In this document: positions 54,947-63,900 of the stretch, piece by piece
How positions within the stretch are numbered: position 1 is the first letter of the stretch
Layout: the number at the start of each line of letters is the position of its first letter
Source: Aurelia coerulea
Taxonomy: Eukaryota; Cnidaria; Scyphozoa; Semaeostomeae; Ulmaridae
Length of the DNA: 64,000 nt
Direction: 5' to 3'
NCBI GenBank assembly: GCA_039566865.1
Contig: CM076958.1
Location: 10,082,501-10,146,500 of the forward strand
Translations under genes and position numbers: made by a program
Notes under the pieces: generated by a model
What the model saw: only the letters and a program-made list of their open reading frames with translations
What the model was told of the DNA's origin: nothing
Databases searched by the model: none

Positions 54947-55017
54947 GATGAACTCAACAACTTTCTTCTTCGTCATATGGTCTCGTGGCCATGCGAACTT
55001 TCACGCACTGATCAAAG

Positions 55018-56512
55018 ATGGCCGATCATCGCAAACTGATTGATCGGCTCACCTCTTTGGTGTCGACACTGAAAGAGACAGAGGAGCTTGTCGATACGGA
55101 AAGAAACACAGATCTGGAAGAAGAAATAAAGATCTTATACCCAAGCACGCGAGGTGGTGCACGACAATCTTCTGCGACAGCAGGTCCTTCATCATCAAAC
55201 CCTTATCGACCATCATCATCTCATTCTGATTCTTCCTCGTTATCGAGAAGTGGCACTAGCACAAGTGGAGCACAGGTACAAGTAACACGGAGACCATATC
55301 CTGCACCACTTACGCCCCAGGATGGCCCTAAAGCGTACCATCCAGGTCAAGGAAAGCGGTACCAAACAGATAGGAGCAAGTTCGGGCAAAAAAGGGGTAG
55401 GCCTACTAGCAAAATGCTCAGATCAGATGATGCCACTGCAAAGATAAGAGGTGATGCTAGGTCTAGCCTAAAAAAGAAAACAGATAGCATTATCAAAGAC
55501 GTATTTTTGATACCAAGTAAAGATTTATCCACTGTACCAAGAGGGAAAAAAAGAAAAGAAATGTACACCAATTCCCTTGTTGCCACTGGTGTCGAATTTA
55601 ATGCCTTGATGGAACACTGGGATATCATTCAGGCAATATTGGATGCATTTTCATTTGTACCAGACATTGGAAGGCATCTCGGAACATCATCTTTGTGTAA
55701 TTTTGAATTTGTAAAGGCAGTTGATGATGAACTTGCAATTCTCAATCCTTCTCTGAGGTGGAACCTCAAAATGGTCAGGCACGTTACTGCAGCTGGGCCT
55801 CTGTACATTCGCTTCTTAGGGGACATGCAAAGATATTTAAAAACCAGCAGGTTGCGTATAAATCCTGTCTCCTCCGAAGAATCAAGCTCAGATGCATCAG
55901 ATACTGAAGAGCCAAAGAGCAAAATAGCATACCTTGGAGGCAATCTTTCAGCATCAAGTACAGCTACAACTTCTGCTACCCTGAGTGCAACACAACAAAC
56001 TGTTCCTACTTTGTTCAAAAAATTGGAGTCAGAGAAATCAAGTGAAGCAAAAGTTTCATGCCCAATATGTCATCGGCTTTTTGGGAAAACACAGATTGCT
56101 CAACATGCTGACATGTGTGCAGAAACAGAGACTGGGTTTCCAAGCTATGAGTCTGCATATGATAACCTATTTGATGACAGCAATGACCTGTTCAGGTTTG
56201 ATGAGGAAGAGCTGCTAAATCCTGCAAGCAGTGTGTTTGATCCTAAAGATACCACAGAGAATATTCCCTCCACATCAAGCACAAGAATGGAAGATGCAAA
56301 GTTAATACCTCTCTGGAGCTCTACCCTAGAAAAGGCTGCACAAACACTAACTCTGCCTCAAAGTAGGGTTGAAATAAGAAGGAAGGTTGCATGGCAAGAT
56401 TTTCTTGCACTAAGGAAGAAACCTTGGTTTGAAGTTACCTCCTCCTTTAACGTTAAGTTTGTTGGAGAATTGGGAGTTGATGGTGGAGGACCAAAAAGGG
56501 AGTTTTTCAGTG
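55018..56512 (+). CDS. HECT gene exon 1: N-terminus, zinc finger, HECT start
   Basis: Encodes residues 1-498 plus one base of codon 499. The start MADHRKLIDRLTSLVSTLKE looks like a short amphipathic helix. Residues about 50-90 are Ser/Pro-rich. Around 160-185 is the KDVFLIPSKDLSTVPRGKKR segment, which resembles a motif seen in related multi-copy HECT proteins. The finger CPICHRLFGKTQIAQHADMC fits the Rad18-like UBZ4 spacing and probably binds ubiquitin. The exon ends in FVGELGVDGGGPKREFFS, the N-lobe signature. The donor is G|GTGAGA at 56512/56513; reading through it hits a stop at 56527. Minus-strand frames here are shadows. Confidence 0.88.
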
Positions 56513-59500
56513 GTGAGATAAACATTTGATAATTTATATTTCATATAAATTTTCTTTCTTAAGATGATATAATTGTGTGTTGCTACAGTATCCTCTTTGC
56601 AAACAACAGTTAGGTTCTTGAATGTTGCAAAAATCTTAAAATCAACAATCAAGAGTATGGCTTGAAGGAAAAATTTATTGGGTGATGTCTACTACAAGAA
56701 TTCCAGGCATGTTTCTAACAGACATGGTATACATGCAGTATGCAATTTAAAACTGTTGAAGCCACGCAAGAATTTTGATATAAATTTAATATCTTACTTT
56801 ATCTAATTTGATATCCTATCTCTTACGGTTGTCAAGCCCTCCATGATGTTGAGACGTTCTCCTCAACAACTCCATATTTGAATACAAACCACCTTTATTA
56901 AAATTTGACAGTGGAAGTTGTATTCTTTAAGCTAAACCTTCAAACCTTCTACACTATTTTTTGTCATCTTTGCAGAAAGACAGATGTCTTGCCATTGCAG
57001 TAGAACTGAATAACAATGACAAAGTTGCTTATATCGGGGAGAATAAGTGAAGGCGATAGCATGATATACCCAAAAGTTATTTTGCTGGCTTTCTGACAAC
57101 TGGCTGTTTTTATAGGGCTGTTTTTACGGTATAAGAATTTTTGAGGATTTGCTGTACTGTAAGCAAAGCTGTTTTCAGAATAAAGAAAAATATGAACCCT
57201 TTAGAATTGAATTATCAGCTGGGGAAATCCTTGTTAATGTCACATTGTTCATCATTTCTGAAGATGATGTACAGTAATATCTTTGCTTTTCAGTTGCACT
57301 TAATCAAGCACAATCAGAGTTGTTTAGAATGGGTTTTGATGGAAAAGTACCTGTTAACAGTGCCATAGCCTTGACCTCTTCACAGTTTTGCCATCTTGGT
57401 GAGCTGATGGCAAAAAGTCTCATTCAAGGTGGACCTGCTCCAAATTTTATGGCAACATGGGTATATGATGCTATTGTCAAACCAGCGTCCGTTCATGAAA
57501 TTCCTGTTCATGTAAGTCTTATCAGAAACCAAAGCCATGCAAAAACAATAACAAAGGTGAGAGAAGGTCTATCATTTGATTGTGCACTTCCTTATTTTCA
57601 AATTCTTTAAGGGGATGTGCAACTTGAACAAATACTCAAACACAGCATTGTTTCTTTGCAATCAACAGTATTGTTAACAGTGCATGGGGAACTTCAGTTG
57701 GAATGGGATATTTTTAGTGTTTCTTACTCTTTGCAAATGCAAGCTTGTAACCATGCACATACCCTATTGAAGAAGAGAAAACTGAAGAATTATGGGAAAG
57801 GCTTTGATGTCCACATAAGCTTTATTGTTGCGTTTATAGGCAACCTGCTTTGAAAAATAGTAAATGTGTCGTATGTATATTAATATGTATGTTAATATGT
57901 AATTTTTTCAAACATTTCTTGTTAGAAATTTACCAAATATTGGTCTGAGTAGTCCCCCTTTCTCTTCATGTTTTTCTGAAGGATGTCTTTTCATATACAA
58001 AGTTAAACAGGTTTAATGAATATCTCAGACAATGGGGGTAACTTTTCTAGCAATCAATACCGAATATGTACCAGCCAATAAAGTAGAAATCCTTAACTAT
58101 AATTCTTAAAATGCAGATACTTGAATCTTTGAATGGAATGAAAAGCTCCTTACAATACCTGAATGAGGATTCATGAGAATTTCGGTCAATCAAAAAATAG
58201 TGTTATCGTGCTAAAGGCGTATAATGTCAAACACAGTTCTGTATTATGTAATGAAATGCTACAACATACATTGTTTTCAACATGTTAAATCTACGTACTG
58301 TATACTGTAGCTTCAATCTGCCACTTCTGATGGAGAATTCCAAGATTTATTAATGGATGATGAAACAATTGATATCTTAACTGAAATTGGTTATCGTGGA
58401 ATTCCAGCAAGAGAAAAATTGGTAGCAAGGGATGGTATTGTCAGGTACTGTACTGCATATATACCTATTTTTTGTAAGAAAATGCCCAATAAGAAACTCA
58501 ACTCTCAGATCACCAAAAAATTAAGAAACCCCAGTACTGGGAAAACAAGAGTTATAAAAATATTTATTTTTAGAAAGGAAATCCTTGACATATTGTTATT
58601 TTATTTTCACTTGTTTCCTATATTATAATACTCGTTATATCTTGTTGAATTCAAACCTTGACCACCCTCGGGCAGCTTGGGGGTCAACAAAAATTCCTTG
58701 CTCAAGTGCACAGGGGCCGGGAAAAAATGTACGGTCAAATGGTCAGGGAGACCGGGCACTGAACAAATGCCATATTCCCAGCTACTGTATAAGCAGAAGC
58801 TCCTGTTCTTGCCAAAAGGTACTCAAATGCCAATGGGGGTCGGGGAAAAATATAGGGTCAAATGCCCGGGGGCCAGGAATATTTTTTGTGCAAATGCCCA
58901 GGGGTGTCCCGGGGGATGGTCAGGGTAGGAATTGAACAAGACATAAGGTACGTGAGTAATATCTAAACATGATACTCAAGACACATTTTTTAAATGTTTA
59001 TTTGGGCACAGGTAGTGAAAATGAAGATTATGCTCTAAGAAACTTACACTGTAAGAAACTCTGAGTACTCAAAATATGATAATTTTAAGAAGACATTTTA
59101 TACCTTTTATAGGATTTTAGTAGTATTGAATTTATCTACTGAAATTTGAATTAGAAATGGGTAGCAAAAATATTTTTTTAAATTTATGTGGCTACAGTAG
59201 CTATGCATGTATGGCCCCCAAAATGAATGGAACAGAAGAACTCTTTTCTCCAATTTTAATAACTTGTGGTTGGAAGCATTTAAATCCCAAGGTGTCAAAA
59301 TTGGAAATTACCCCTTTGTATGAGCTAAAATGTATTTTTTTTGTGGTGTGATAACCAAAATACTGTATTTTGCCAAATGGCCTGCTAAAGAATCTCAATT
59401 TGCACACAGCTATGAAAGTAATTAAAGATCAAAGAATCGATATACAGTATATATGAAGCAATAAGAGTTCTAAATGTTAAAGGGCATTATAGATATTTTC

Positions 59501-60796
59501 ATGCAGATCTTCTTCAGCAAAAACGGGTTTAAAAACAATTCCTGAAGAAGATTTACTTTGAAACATCTTTGATCAGAATACTGTATGGCTGTCTGGTTTA
59601 ACAGAAAGTCTTTCTTTGATATTCAGATCAATCTTCATGAATTCTGGAGTTGCTCCTTTGATACCAATGGTGGATCAGCTTCGGGAAGGTCTTGAACTTC
59701 ATGGTATCATGGAAATTATAAAAGCAGACAGAGCCAACTGGCAGCCAATTTTTACACCAAGTAATTCATTTGCAATTGATGCGGACACCTTTTTGGATAA
59801 TGTCATACCCATGTATGCTGATGTAGGCAGCAATAAACATGAGAAGGAAATAAACACATACAAGGCTTTCTCTGATTGTGTGCAGTCGATGGCCCATGAT
59901 TGTGAGTATTTTTAGTGTCATTTACCAAAGTTACTCTAGATTTGCCCCAAGTTTATTTCATCAACTGTAATAAATCTATCTTGGCGAAATAGAATTGGGG
60001 CAAGTCTAAGGTTACTTAAGTTTGCAGATTTGAGGGTAAATGCATTAGATTCAGTTTTCATGGAAAAGTTAAATTGCAATTTGTGAAATTCCATGCAGTA
60101 TCATATCAATTTATAGAGGAGAATCCAAGCGAGCAAGGAAGCAGCATTTATTTTCTCTTGCAGTCTACCCTAGGTTTCCAGTGGCTACTGTATGCTGCTC
60201 ATGTAGGCCTTTCCCTTCCTAGAGTATCTTGGATTACAATTTCTCTTCAATAATTTATGGTGAATACCGTAGAAATTGCCAGAAATCGTTAAATATGATA
60301 AAGAATTCCTAAAAACCTTCTTCATTTCTGGTATGGTTTCTGGTAAACTTTGAGACGCAGTTGTTGATTGTGTGATTTCTGAAATTTATTCTGCAGCTTT
60401 TCTAACTGCCCATCAAAATAAAACTTTAAATTTGTGGGGAGGTGGTGGTACTTTATTTAATTATATTTGAGTTTAACATGGATGATGTGTTGATAATTTT
60501 CTCCCAAGCTGCATGAACTAATAATATCGTATTATGTTACAGCAACCCAGTTTGGTGCAAGTCTTTCAAAGCTGTATCTGTATGCAGTTGGAAGCCCATC
60601 TGTTCCACCGTTAAAATTGCCTAATAGCATCACAATAGAATTCAAGCATGAATGTCAGCACAATTGTCAATGCAGACCAACAGCATCGACATGCAGCCTC
60701 TCACTTGTGCTACCTGTTCATATTCAGACATATGATACAATGAGAGAAATGCTACTGTCTTGTTTCATTGAGGGTCAAGGTTATGGCCTCCTGTAA
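55018..60796 (+). CDS. UBZ4-type zinc finger + HECT domain E3 ubiquitin ligase (five exons)
   Basis: Reconstructed CDS: 55018-56512, 57294-57511, 58311-58444, 59627-59901, 60543-60796. It totals 2376 nt (791 residues plus stop). All introns are GT-AG and every phase joins cleanly. HECT ligases accept ubiquitin from an E2 on a catalytic cysteine and pass it to a substrate lysine. Domains: a low-complexity Ser-rich and basic N-terminus, a conserved central region (about 160-275), an acidic Ser-rich linker, a C-x2-C-x11-H-x3-C finger at C348/C351/H363/C367, and a HECT domain from about 455 to the C-terminus. The HECT part has GVDGGGPKREFF and the catalytic motif ASTCSLSLVLP (C758). The closest annotated relatives I know of are G2/M-specific E3 ligase-like HECT proteins, expanded in fish and invertebrates, but this is not vertebrate G2E3. 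Start choice: CAAAGATGG is a strong Kozak context. It converges on the integrase gene. Nothing is broken, so it may be functional. Confidence 0.85.
56513..57293 (+). other. HECT gene intron 1
   Basis: 781-bp GT-AG intron, AT-rich, with no repeat or gene recognised. A decoy acceptor TCATCTTTGCAG lies near 56975, but splicing there would introduce stops. Confidence 0.8.
57294..57511 (+). CDS. HECT gene exon 2: N-lobe core
   Basis: Acceptor CTTTGCTTTTCAG, donor CAT|GTAAGT. The exon encodes 72 complete codons after completing a split valine. It includes ELFRMGFDGKVPVNSAIAL and the HECT hallmark GELMAKSLIQGGPAPNF, where the family usually shows G...A.SL..GGP.P.F. The join to exon 1 needs no extra residues, so I see no missing exon. 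Confidence 0.87.
57512..58310 (+). other. HECT gene intron 2
   Basis: 799-bp intron from GTAAGT to CTGTAG. Short open frames inside have no family features. Nothing else is seen. Confidence 0.8.
58311..58444 (+). CDS. HECT gene exon 3
   Basis: Acceptor CTGTAG in phase 0, donor AG|GTACTG. It encodes LQSATSDGEFQDLLMDDETI onward to GIPAREKLVARDGIV plus two bases of an arginine codon. The acceptor has a weak pyrimidine tract, but phase and family fit support it. This segment is N-lobe helical sequence without individually diagnostic residues. Confidence 0.8.
58638..58943 (+). mobile_element. GC-rich TIR element (MITE-like), copy 1, in HECT intron 3
   Basis: The left end is TATCTTGTTGAATTC. The right end read in reverse is TGTCTTGTTCAATTCCTAC. 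This gives imperfect terminal inverted repeats of about 30 bp, flanked on both sides by TA (58636-58637 and 58944-58945), consistent with a TA target duplication. The interior is GC-rich with runs such as GCCCGGGGGCC and the phrase GGGTCAACAAAAATTCC. A related copy in the same orientation lies at 62312-62621. There is no coding capacity, so it is non-autonomous. Confidence 0.85.
58944..59626 (+). other. Rest of HECT gene intron 3
   Basis: AT-rich intron sequence. Small frames on both strands between 59100 and 59410 show no recognisable protein. No further repeat is seen. Confidence 0.65.
59627..59901 (+). CDS. HECT gene exon 4: late N-lobe and hinge
   Basis: Acceptor TTTGATATTCAG; the first base completes the arginine of exon 3 (AG|A). 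Donor T|GTGAGT. It encodes SIFMNSGVAPLIPMVDQLRE, ANWQPIFTPSNSFAIDADTF and a linker into the C-lobe. The QLREGL segment resembles the HECT N-lobe helix that precedes the hinge. Confidence 0.85.
59902..60542 (+). other. HECT gene intron 4
   Basis: 641-bp intron from GTGAGT to TTACAG. It contains a short inverted match between AAGTTACTCTAGATTTGCCCC (59929 on) and GGGGCAAGTCTAAGGTTACTT (59997 on), about 90 bp apart, which could form a hairpin. It may be a small foldback element. No gene. Confidence 0.6.
60543..60796 (+). CDS. HECT gene exon 5: C-lobe with catalytic cysteine
   Basis: Acceptor TTACAG. It encodes residues 708-791 and the TAA stop at 60794. LYAVGSPSVPPLKLPNSITI corresponds to the F.TG....PP strand of the C-lobe. 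RPTASTCSLSLVLPV holds the thioester-forming cysteine (C758; TGC codon at 60692-60694). Three extra cysteines (C745, C749, C751) form a CQHNCQC cluster just before it, which is unusual and might bind metal. The protein ends 33 residues after the catalytic Cys. Confidence 0.88.
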
Positions 60797-61148
60797 GAAA
60801 AAGTATCCAAGAACATCAGAGAACTGAAGTGATCAAAGACTGAAATAGTTTGGAAAATTTGTTTTGTTATGATGAACATTGTTGTTTTGTTACTTTACGG
60901 TATTTGAAAAAGGCTAATTGAAATTCAAATCCGTAACAGAACATGATCTTGCACAATATAACATAATTAACGGGATTCCACAGCCAGTGGCAAAAAATAA
61001 TGCAATCAATTGAAAAAGATCATCCAACATTCCCATACTGTCAAAATACTGTGACACACGGTAGGTTTCATCTCGGTAACACAGCATACTGTACAGTACA
61101 TACTGCCTTGGATATGACTGACCATACAGAGGGTTCTAAACAATCTAA

Positions 61149-61154
61149 AATAAA
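61149..61154 (+). terminator. Candidate poly(A) signal of the HECT gene
   Basis: AATAAA 353 bp after the stop codon, the first canonical hexamer I find downstream of exon 5. Confidence 0.4.
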
Positions 61155-61244
61155 ACAGATGAAAAAGGTCTTTATTGTTATCAATCAAGTACAGTACTCA
61201 AGAATAATTTTTCCCTTGGGATTATGCTGTCCTTCCCAAATTGA

Positions 61245-61250
61245 TTTATT
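61245..61250 (-). terminator. Candidate poly(A) signal of the integrase gene
   Basis: AATAAA on the minus strand, 160 bp after the integrase stop. A second copy lies at 61171-61176. Confidence 0.4.
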
Positions 61251-61409
61251 TTGATGGAGGGGAAGGTACATTGCAACAATGGCAGTTTTGTGGTTTTCAA
61301 TATGTGACAGTAATCAATTCCCTTTGCAACTAGATCCAGATATCACTGCTTTGTTGAAGCTATAAATATCTTAATCAAAATCGAAGATAATTAGTTATTG
61401 TGTTCAGTT

Positions 61410-62193
61410 TTAAAAACTTTGGATCATTTGTAGAGTCTGCATATAATTATCTATACCATAGTTATTGTCTTCTTTGAGTGGATCTATTGTTGACAGCAAT
61501 AACTCCCAGTGTTCATTTGATAATATAACTGCAGCCTGGGGTACTTCAACATGATTGTTTGTTTGCAGCTCACTGGGAGGTCCTTCATCATCAATTCCAT
61601 GTTGATTCAGCACACCATCATCCCCATTTACCAAATCACACACAGCAGTATTCTCAGATGCAGCAAATAGATAACATCCCTGTGTCCATAGTTGATATGG
61701 AGACAAGTTTCTCTCTGTTCTAATGGGGTGAAAATTCCACTGATTTGAAAATTGTTTGATAGATTGATTTACTCTTGGCAAATAGATATAATGGAGTGCA
61801 AAAAGATGCTCCTCATCTAGAGGATCAAGTAAATCATTCCCTTCCAAGAAGTAGAACAAGTCACTGAAAATGGAAACAACATAATTGTGCACATCCCGCC
61901 ACAGGCGCTCAATGCGTTGATTATGGACAGACATACCAGTGAGGACAGGTTTGTTGCAGACACCGAAATGGTTGAGCATCCATCTTGCCACTGTGACATT
62001 TTCTGTCCCATGATCTGTTCTCACTCTTCTTGGTATGCCATACTTACTGATTGCTTCATTGAATAAGTTATACACAGTTTGTGCCTTATTGTTTGTTGAG
62101 CAGTGGAGAAATGTGATCATTCGAGAATAACCATCAATACAGCCATGAAGAACCATTCTCCATCTAATTAATTTGTGGTGCCCGTCCATGTGC
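61410..62193 (-). CDS. Retroelement-type integrase, terminal exon with DDE catalytic core
   Basis: The exon encodes 260 residues to the stop. Acceptor TTTTCTTGTTCAG lies at 62194; the exon's first base completes a tryptophan begun in the upstream exon, so the in-frame sequence beyond 62193 is intron. The rve-type core is clear: HMDGHHKLIRW (first D, codon at 62184), GCIDGYSRMITFL, RVRTDHGTEN (second D, 62013) and HNQRIERLWRD (E, 61908). The spacings are D-x56-D-x34-E, close to DD35E. Such enzymes cut and join DNA ends. A Leu/Asp-rich C-terminal part includes NLSPYQLWTQG, shared with integrase-core proteins multi-copy in corals and fish. The gene carries no frameshift or stop here. It is probably transposon-derived, and a domesticated gene is the alternative. 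Confidence 0.88.
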
Positions 62194-62311
62194 CTGAACA
62201 AGAAAAAAAGCTCTTACTAGGACAATAAGGTCAATAATAGGACATACTGTACTGTACATTACCTTGGGAAGGTGTACCATTCATCTTTAAAAATGATATT
62301 TATGTCTAATT

Positions 62312-62621
62312 ATGTCTTGTTCAATTCCTACTCTGACTGCCCCCTTCCCCGGGCAGCCCGGGGGTCAACAAAAATTCCCTGCTCAAATGCCCGGGGGCTG
62401 GGAAAAAGTCGGTGGTCAAATGCCCTGGGGCCAGGCAATGAGAAAATGCCATATTCCCAGTTACTGTATAAGGAAAAGCTCCTGTTCTAGTCAAAAGCCT
62501 TTCAAATTCCAGGGGGCTGGGGAAAAATCCACAGTCAAATGCCCAGGGGCTGGGGTTATTTTTCGTGCAAATGTGCAGGGGTGTCCCGGGGACATGGTCA
62601 GGGTAAGAATTGAACGAGACA
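62312..62621 (+). mobile_element. GC-rich TIR element (MITE-like), copy 2, in integrase intron
   Basis: Ends TGTCTTGTTCAATTCCTAC and, reversed from the right, TGTCTCGTTCAATTCTTAC: about 25 bp with three mismatches. The left flank is TA (62310-62311); the right flank is TT, perhaps a mutated TA. A perfect 17-bp dyad CCCCGGGCAGCCCGGGG lies at 62347-62363. The interior aligns along its length with copy 1 in the HECT gene. The frames read through it are not genes. Confidence 0.88.
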
Positions 62622-63135
62622 TTAGAGTATCTGTCCCTCAATCCTTCAATTCATGTGTGAAAACAAACAGTTAATTTCAAGCATTTGGGGGCTGCTGCAC
62701 AGTCTTTTATTCCCTTTGTGTCTGTCCACTACAGTGGATTATACTATGTGCATGACTGTGGCCACAGTAAATTGTCTGTCAGATGATTTCCGGATGTGAA
62801 TTTGGAAAATTCACAAAAAAACATTTTTTACATCAATCTAAAATGGTGTGTTAATTGGTGTATAATGATAAACATGATAAACAGATAAGAGTCTGTTGAA
62901 GAGCGTGCCTTCCCTGCCCTTTGGCCCCAGGGGGCACCCAGTACATGCAAAAAGGGGGAGGTAAGTCTGATATTTTTGGGTCGGAGTATTGCCAAAAGTG
63001 ATATTTTTGGGTCCAACACAAACTGAAATTATTGCAGCCATAACATGTTTGGGCATCAAATATATTCAAAATGATATTTCTGGGTTTTTTGGAGGCAATC
63101 AAAACCTCAATTTGCATTGTTTCAGGAACTTTTAT
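62622..63135. repeat. Integrase intron with iterated TGATATTTTTGGGT motifs
   Basis: From about 62890 the sequence has CCCCAGGGGGCACCCAG and then TGATATTTTTGGGT-like motifs near 62968, 62998 and 63070. The same motif returns at about 63619 and 63650, after the foldback element. This suggests an older repeat split by the insertion of 63136-63580. 62622-62880 shows nothing recognisable. Confidence 0.5.
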
Positions 63136-63580
63136 CCCAAGGGCGGGGGGTACTCTGGTATATTCAGGATAGGGATGTTCAGGTTACTTTTTTGGGTCTA
63201 AAATGTAGCCAAGGATTACTTTTTGGGTCAATGATTTGTACAGCTATTTTTTTGGGTTCAAGAAATTCTGGCTTACTTTTTTGGGTCTCACATATGAGAA
63301 AAAGTAAAGACATTAAGAAAAATATATTTTACAAACAAAATTGGAATGAAGTAACATTACTAAAATCAAAAACATAAATATCTAAACACATTATGAGAAA
63401 TTTAATCTGTTAGGGAACTTTAATACAGATTTAAGAAACTGACTGCATAACTTTTGGGTAGGTGTAAAGTTGGAAAAATTATGTTTTTGGATCTATTTTC
63501 ATGCTAGAAATTACTTTTTTGGGTTGATCCGTTGTACCCCAGCCTGAGCACCCCTAAATATACCTGAGTACCCCCCTGGG
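63136..63580. mobile_element. Foldback/TIR element with iterated TTACTTTTTTGGGT motifs
   Basis: The left end has GGGGGGTACTCTGGTATATT. The right end reversed is CCCAGGGGGGTACTCAGG then TATATTTAGGGG, ending GCTCAGG. These are imperfect terminal inverted repeats of about 40 bp. Inside, TTACTTTTTTGGGTC or close variants occur near 63183, 63217, 63241, 63276 and 63511, all in one orientation, with weaker copies near 63450 and 63485. No coding frame is supported. The element family is not identified. Confidence 0.7.
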
Positions 63581-63900
63581 CCTTTTATGTTCATTCACAG
63601 ATGTCAGGTATACAATGAGCTGATATTTATGGGTTGCAATGAAGCTTAACTGATACTTTTGGGTTGCAGAAAATTTCTGTGTCAGCATACCCTTTGCCAA
63701 ACTTTTAGGGAGAATGCAAGGGCATGTCAACTTTTAGGTGGGCTTGGTGGCCACATCATCTAACAGACTCAGGAATACATTCAACAACAAAAATAAAATA
63801 AATTTTTCCATTTAAAACAATGGAGGTAAAAATGTAAATTTACTTGCAGTATTTGTTGGGCCACAACTGTAAACTGTACTAACTAAGAATTGGAAATTAC
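63581..63900. other. Proximal part of the integrase intron
   Basis: Contains two further TGATA(C/T)TTTTGGGTTGCA-like motifs (63619, 63650) and CAACTTTTAGG/AAACTTTTAGG repeats (about 63699 and 63728). It then runs into AT-rich intron sequence up to the donor at 63900. No gene. Confidence 0.5.

Larger units (their letters stand above)
54292..55017 (+). promoter_or_regulatory. Putative promoter / 5' flank of the HECT gene
   Basis: This is the sequence between the end of the satellite and the chosen start codon. It holds TGGCGCGCCA at its left edge, a duplicated AAATACTTGTT motif (about 54317 and 54353), a CRE-like TCACGTCA (54437-54444), a 26-unit pyrimidine minisatellite, and a second TTTGGCGCGAA motif (minus strand, 54936-54946). 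An upstream ATG at 54948 opens a 31-codon frame that overlaps the main start and ends at 55043; it could dampen translation if transcribed. No clear TATA box. The transcription start cannot be placed, and a non-coding 5' exon is possible. Confidence 0.45.
60797..61409. other. Convergent intergenic / 3' UTR region
   Basis: 613 bp between the two stop codons. AATAAA on the plus strand at 61149-61154 could end the HECT transcript. AATAAA on the minus strand at 61245-61250 and again at 61171-61176 could end the integrase transcript. With these signals the two transcripts would overlap slightly or end almost together. No other gene is seen. Confidence 0.5.

Noticed and set aside
54371..55039. Plus-strand frames of 222 and 176 codons and a minus-strand frame over the 17-bp minisatellite
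   Set aside because: A stop-free 17-bp unit opens several frames at once. The product is only an iterated Phe-rich 17-residue repeat with no family features.
55347..56018. Minus-strand frames of 93 and 129 codons over HECT exon 1
   Set aside because: Antisense shadows of a well-supported coding exon.
56960..57010. Acceptor sites TCATCTTTGCAG and CCATTGCAG as the start of HECT exon 2
   Set aside because: Neither gives an open, HECT-like frame into the next exon; the acceptor at 57293 does.
56410..57368. Short frames over the exon 1/intron 1/exon 2 region (80 codons minus, 75 codons plus)
   Set aside because: They lie in introns or in the wrong frame relative to the HECT protein.
58585..58935. 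Frames of 83-116 codons inside the first GC-rich TIR element, and similar ones at 62272-62674
   Set aside because: These are read-through of a non-autonomous element; GC-rich sequence lacks stops by chance.
55018..60796. Naming the HECT gene G2E3 or HERC
   Set aside because: It lacks the PHD-like fingers of G2E3 and the RCC1 repeats of HERC; only the HECT domain and a UBZ4-like finger are visible.
62194..62201. Taking the integrase as an intact gene starting at 62201
   Set aside because: The first codon there is TTG, a perfect acceptor TTGTTCAG lies within the first codons, and the missing N-terminal part is found in phase at 63901-64000.
62828..63377. Overlapping frames of 63-88 codons in the integrase intron
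   Set aside because: They coincide with iterated TTTTGGGT repeats and have no protein family resemblance.
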